From an uncultured Limnohabitans sp. (GTDB taxonomy: Bacteria; Pseudomonadota; Gammaproteobacteria; Burkholderiales; Burkholderiaceae_C), in assembly GCF_937889215.1 (NCBI RefSeq), contig NZ_CALBEX010000433.1, forward strand, positions 1 to 8,733: DNA of 8,733 bases, given 5' to 3'. Both the position numbers and the translations under genes were made by a program. Below, one piece after another: positions 7,038-8,733 of this stretch. A model generated the notes under the pieces. The model made no database searches. It was given only the letters and a program-made list of their open reading frames with translations, and had not been told where the DNA came from. Numbering within the stretch: position 1 is the first letter of the stretch; every line of letters begins with the position of its first letter.

Positions 7038-8099
7038 ATGAAACTCGTTCAACTCGGCCAGTCCGATTTGCAAGTCACCCCCATTTGCTTGGGCACCATG
7101 ACCTTTGGCCAGCAGGTCAGCGAAGCCGACGCCCATGCCATCCTGGACCGCTCGCTGGAGGCTGGCATCAACTTCATTGACACGGCCGAGATGTACGCCG
7201 TTCCTGCTTCGGCTGAGACCTGCGGGGCGACCGAGACCTTCATTGGCAACTGGTTCGCCAAGCACCCCGGTGCCCGCGAAAAACTGGTGCTGGCCACCAA
7301 AGTGGCCGGCCCTTCGCGGGGCATGCCTTGGATCCGTGAGGGCACGGGCATGACCGGGCAAGACATCCTCAACGCTTGCGACGCGAGCCTGCGCCGCCTG
7401 CAAACCGATGTGATCGATTTGTACCAAATCCACTGGCCTGAGCGCCATGCGCCGGTGTTTGGCATGACGTATTTCGACCCGGCCAAGGACAAGCCAGGCA
7501 CCTCGATCCACGAGCAGCTCGAAGCGCTGTCCAAGCTGGTTCAGGCGGGCAAGGTGCGCTACATCGGGCTGTCCAATGAAACGCCCTACGGCGTGCACGA
7601 ATTTGTGCGCCTGGCCGAGCAGCACGGCTTGCCCCGTGTGGCCACGGTGCAAAACCCTTATGCCTTGGTGAGCCGCACTTACGACAACGGGCTGGACGAA
7701 ACCTGCTACCGCCTGAACGTGTCGATGCTGGCCTATTCGCCATTGGCGTTTGGTCTGCTCACGGGCAAGTATGACCACGACGATTTGAAGGGCCCCTTGG
7801 TGCCCGATGGCGGCCGCATTGCCCGCTACGACTCGATGCGCAAGCAGCGCTGGGGCCGCCCGGAGGCCTTGGCCGCTGCCCGCCGTTACAACCAGTTGGC
7901 ACGCGACAACGGCATGACACCCACCCAGATGGCGCTGGCGTTTTGCTACCACCGCTGGAGTGTGGCCAGCACCATCATCGGTGTGACGTCGCTGGCGCAG
8001 CTGAACGAAGACTTGGCCGCCTGGAGCACCCAGCTGACGCCCGAGGTGCTCAAGGCGATTGACGAGATCCGTTGGGAAATGCGCGACCCCGCTTTGTGA
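7038..8099 (+). CDS. tas: Tas-type NADP(H)-dependent aldo/keto reductase
   Basis: A 353-residue cytoplasmic oxidoreductase that reduces carbonyl compounds using NADPH. It aligns by eye along its length with E. coli Tas (346 residues), sharing GTMTFG near the N-terminus, INFIDTAEMYAVP, TETFIGNW, GPSRG, VIDLYQIHWPERH, VRYIGLSNETPYGV, VQNPYALVSR, LAYSPLAFGLLTGKY and TPTQMALAF. The aldo/keto reductase catalytic tetrad is visible as D48, Y53, K88 and H132. The open frame extends upstream to 7002, but ATG 7038 is chosen because AGGAAA lies four bases before it and because the protein then begins MKLVQLGQSDLQVTPICLG, as in the family. Tas in E. coli was named for complementing tyrosine auxotrophy under starvation; its natural substrate is unclear. 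ybaK begins nine bases after its stop, so the two are probably co-transcribed. Confidence 0.94.
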   Translation: MKLVQLGQSDLQVTPICLGTMTFGQQVSEADAHAILDRSLEAGINFIDTAEMYAVPASAETCGATETFIGNWFAKHPGAREKLVLATKVAGPSRGMPWIREGTGMTGQDILNACDASLRRLQTDVIDLYQIHWPERHAPVFGMTYFDPAKDKPGTSIHEQLEALSKLVQAGKVRYIGLSNETPYGVHEFVRLAEQHGLPRVATVQNPYALVSRTYDNGLDETCYRLNVSMLAYSPLAFGLLTGKYDHDDLKGPLVPDGGRIARYDSMRKQRWGRPEALAAARRYNQLARDNGMTPTQMALAFCYHRWSVASTIIGVTSLAQLNEDLAAWSTQLTPEVLKAIDEIRWEMRDPAL

Positions 8100-8108
8100 T
8101 CTGAGGCG

Positions 8109-8600
8109 ATGGCCAAAAAAGACAAGGTCAGCGAAACCCCAGCCACGGCACTCTTGCGCCAGCAGGGGGTGAGTTTCACCGAGCACCCCTACGAGTACCT
8201 GGAGCACGGCGGGGCCCAGCACAGCGCGCAGGTGTTGGGCATGGACCCTTTTACGGTCGTCAAAACCTTGATCATGCAAGACCAGGACGCCAAACCCTTG
8301 GTGGTCTTGATGCACGGCAACTGCAAGGTGTCCACCAAAAACCTGGCGCGGCAGATCGGTTTGAAATCGGTCGAGCCTTGTGCGCCCGAGGTGGCCAATC
8401 GGCTCAGCGGCTACTTGGTGGGCGGCACCTCGCCCTTCGCCACGCGACGTACCATGCCGGTTTTCATCGAAGAAACCATCCTCGCCTTGCCGCGCATTTG
8501 CATCAACGGCGGCAGGCGCGGTTATCTGGTGGGCATCGACCCCCAGGTGTGTGTGCGTTTGCTTGGCGCCCAGCCGGTGAACTGCGCACTGGCAGAATGA
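8109..8600 (+). CDS. ybaK: YbaK/EbsC-type aminoacyl-tRNA deacylase (Cys-tRNA(Pro))
   Basis: A 163-residue single-domain editing enzyme related to the INS domain of prolyl-tRNA synthetase. YbaK proteins hydrolyse Cys-tRNA(Pro) formed when ProRS mischarges with cysteine, protecting proline codons from cysteine insertion. Family features visible are VVKTLIMQ with the catalytic lysine at K52, LMHGNCKVSTKNLAR, the glycine-rich GYLVGGTSPFATRRTMPVF and the C-terminal INGGRRGYLVGIDP; length is typical. The start codon lies nine bases after the tas stop, with GAGG only two bases before the ATG, closer than ideal, so translational coupling with tas is plausible. plsY follows after 28 bases. Assignment to the YbaK subfamily rather than YeaK or ProXp-ala rests on the overall motif pattern. 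Confidence 0.93.
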   Translation: MAKKDKVSETPATALLRQQGVSFTEHPYEYLEHGGAQHSAQVLGMDPFTVVKTLIMQDQDAKPLVVLMHGNCKVSTKNLARQIGLKSVEPCAPEVANRLSGYLVGGTSPFATRRTMPVFIEETILALPRICINGGRRGYLVGIDPQVCVRLLGAQPVNCALAE

Positions 8601-8628
8601 CGCCCGTACAAGAACAAGGGAGCTTTGG

Positions 8629-8733
8629 ATGGATGCGTTGATTCCGGTGGCCGTGGTGTTGGTCAGTTATGTGCTGGGTTCGCTCAGTTTTGCGGTGATT
8701 GTGAGCCGCTTGATGGGCCTGAACGACCCGCGC
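8629..8733 (+). CDS. plsY: Acyl-phosphate:glycerol-3-phosphate acyltransferase, N-terminal fragment cut by window edge
   Basis: PlsY is an inner-membrane enzyme that transfers an acyl group from acyl-phosphate to glycerol-3-phosphate, making lysophosphatidate, the first step of phospholipid synthesis. Only 35 codons lie in the window: a first transmembrane helix (about residues 4-24, VAVVLVSYVLGSLSFAVIV), then SRLMGLNDPR, which matches the start of PlsY where GSxxxA and a conserved DPR precede the GSGNPGATN loop (beyond the edge). ATG 8629 is supported by AAGGGAG seven bases upstream. It follows ybaK after 28 bases in the same direction, probably in the same operon. Confidence 0.88.
   Translation, partial: MDALIPVAVVLVSYVLGSLSFAVIVSRLMGLNDPR

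Noticed and set aside
6729..8315. A 528-codon minus-strand open frame opposite the synthetase end, tas and ybaK
   Set aside because: It spans three well-supported plus-strand genes and has the same composition typical of shadow frames, with no motif.

Overview
The window looks like chromosomal core DNA from a betaproteobacterium, most likely order Burkholderiales and family Comamonadaceae (inference from high GC, codon use and the character of the encoded proteins; no rRNA or other direct taxonomic marker is present). It is almost fully coding, with no tRNA, CRISPR array, insertion sequence or phage gene that I can see. No stretch longer than about 85 bases lies outside a gene.

Left arm, minus strand, read right to left from 5167 to 1: an alpha/beta-hydrolase (5167-4253); a small secreted, probably outer-membrane protein whose reading frame is broken at an A6 tract (4206-3675); a strong bidirectional terminator-like hairpin (3609-3639); prfB, peptide chain release factor 2, carrying the classical autoregulatory +1 programmed frameshift (3604-2500); and pepN, aminopeptidase N (2466 to beyond the left edge). 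prfB and pepN are 33 bases apart and are probably co-transcribed.

Right arm, plus strand: an AMP-forming acyl-CoA synthetase (5193-6953); a Tas-type aldo/keto reductase (7038-8099); a YbaK/EbsC Cys-tRNA deacylase (8109-8600); and the start of plsY, acyl-phosphate glycerol-3-phosphate acyltransferase (8629 to beyond the right edge). The last three are tightly spaced and look like one operon. The two arms diverge at 5167/5193, where the start codons are only 25 bases apart and the promoter, ribosome-binding and start signals overlap.

Functionally this is housekeeping: translation termination and tRNA proofreading (prfB, ybaK), peptide turnover (pepN), acyl activation and phospholipid synthesis (acyl-CoA synthetase, plsY) and carbonyl reduction (tas). 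I found no convincing undescribed multi-gene system. The points most worth a second look are the prfB leader (programmed frameshift plus a perfect 13-bp hairpin ending 4 bases before the start codon, with no visible Shine-Dalgarno), the A6 frameshift in the gene just upstream, and the compressed divergent promoter region.
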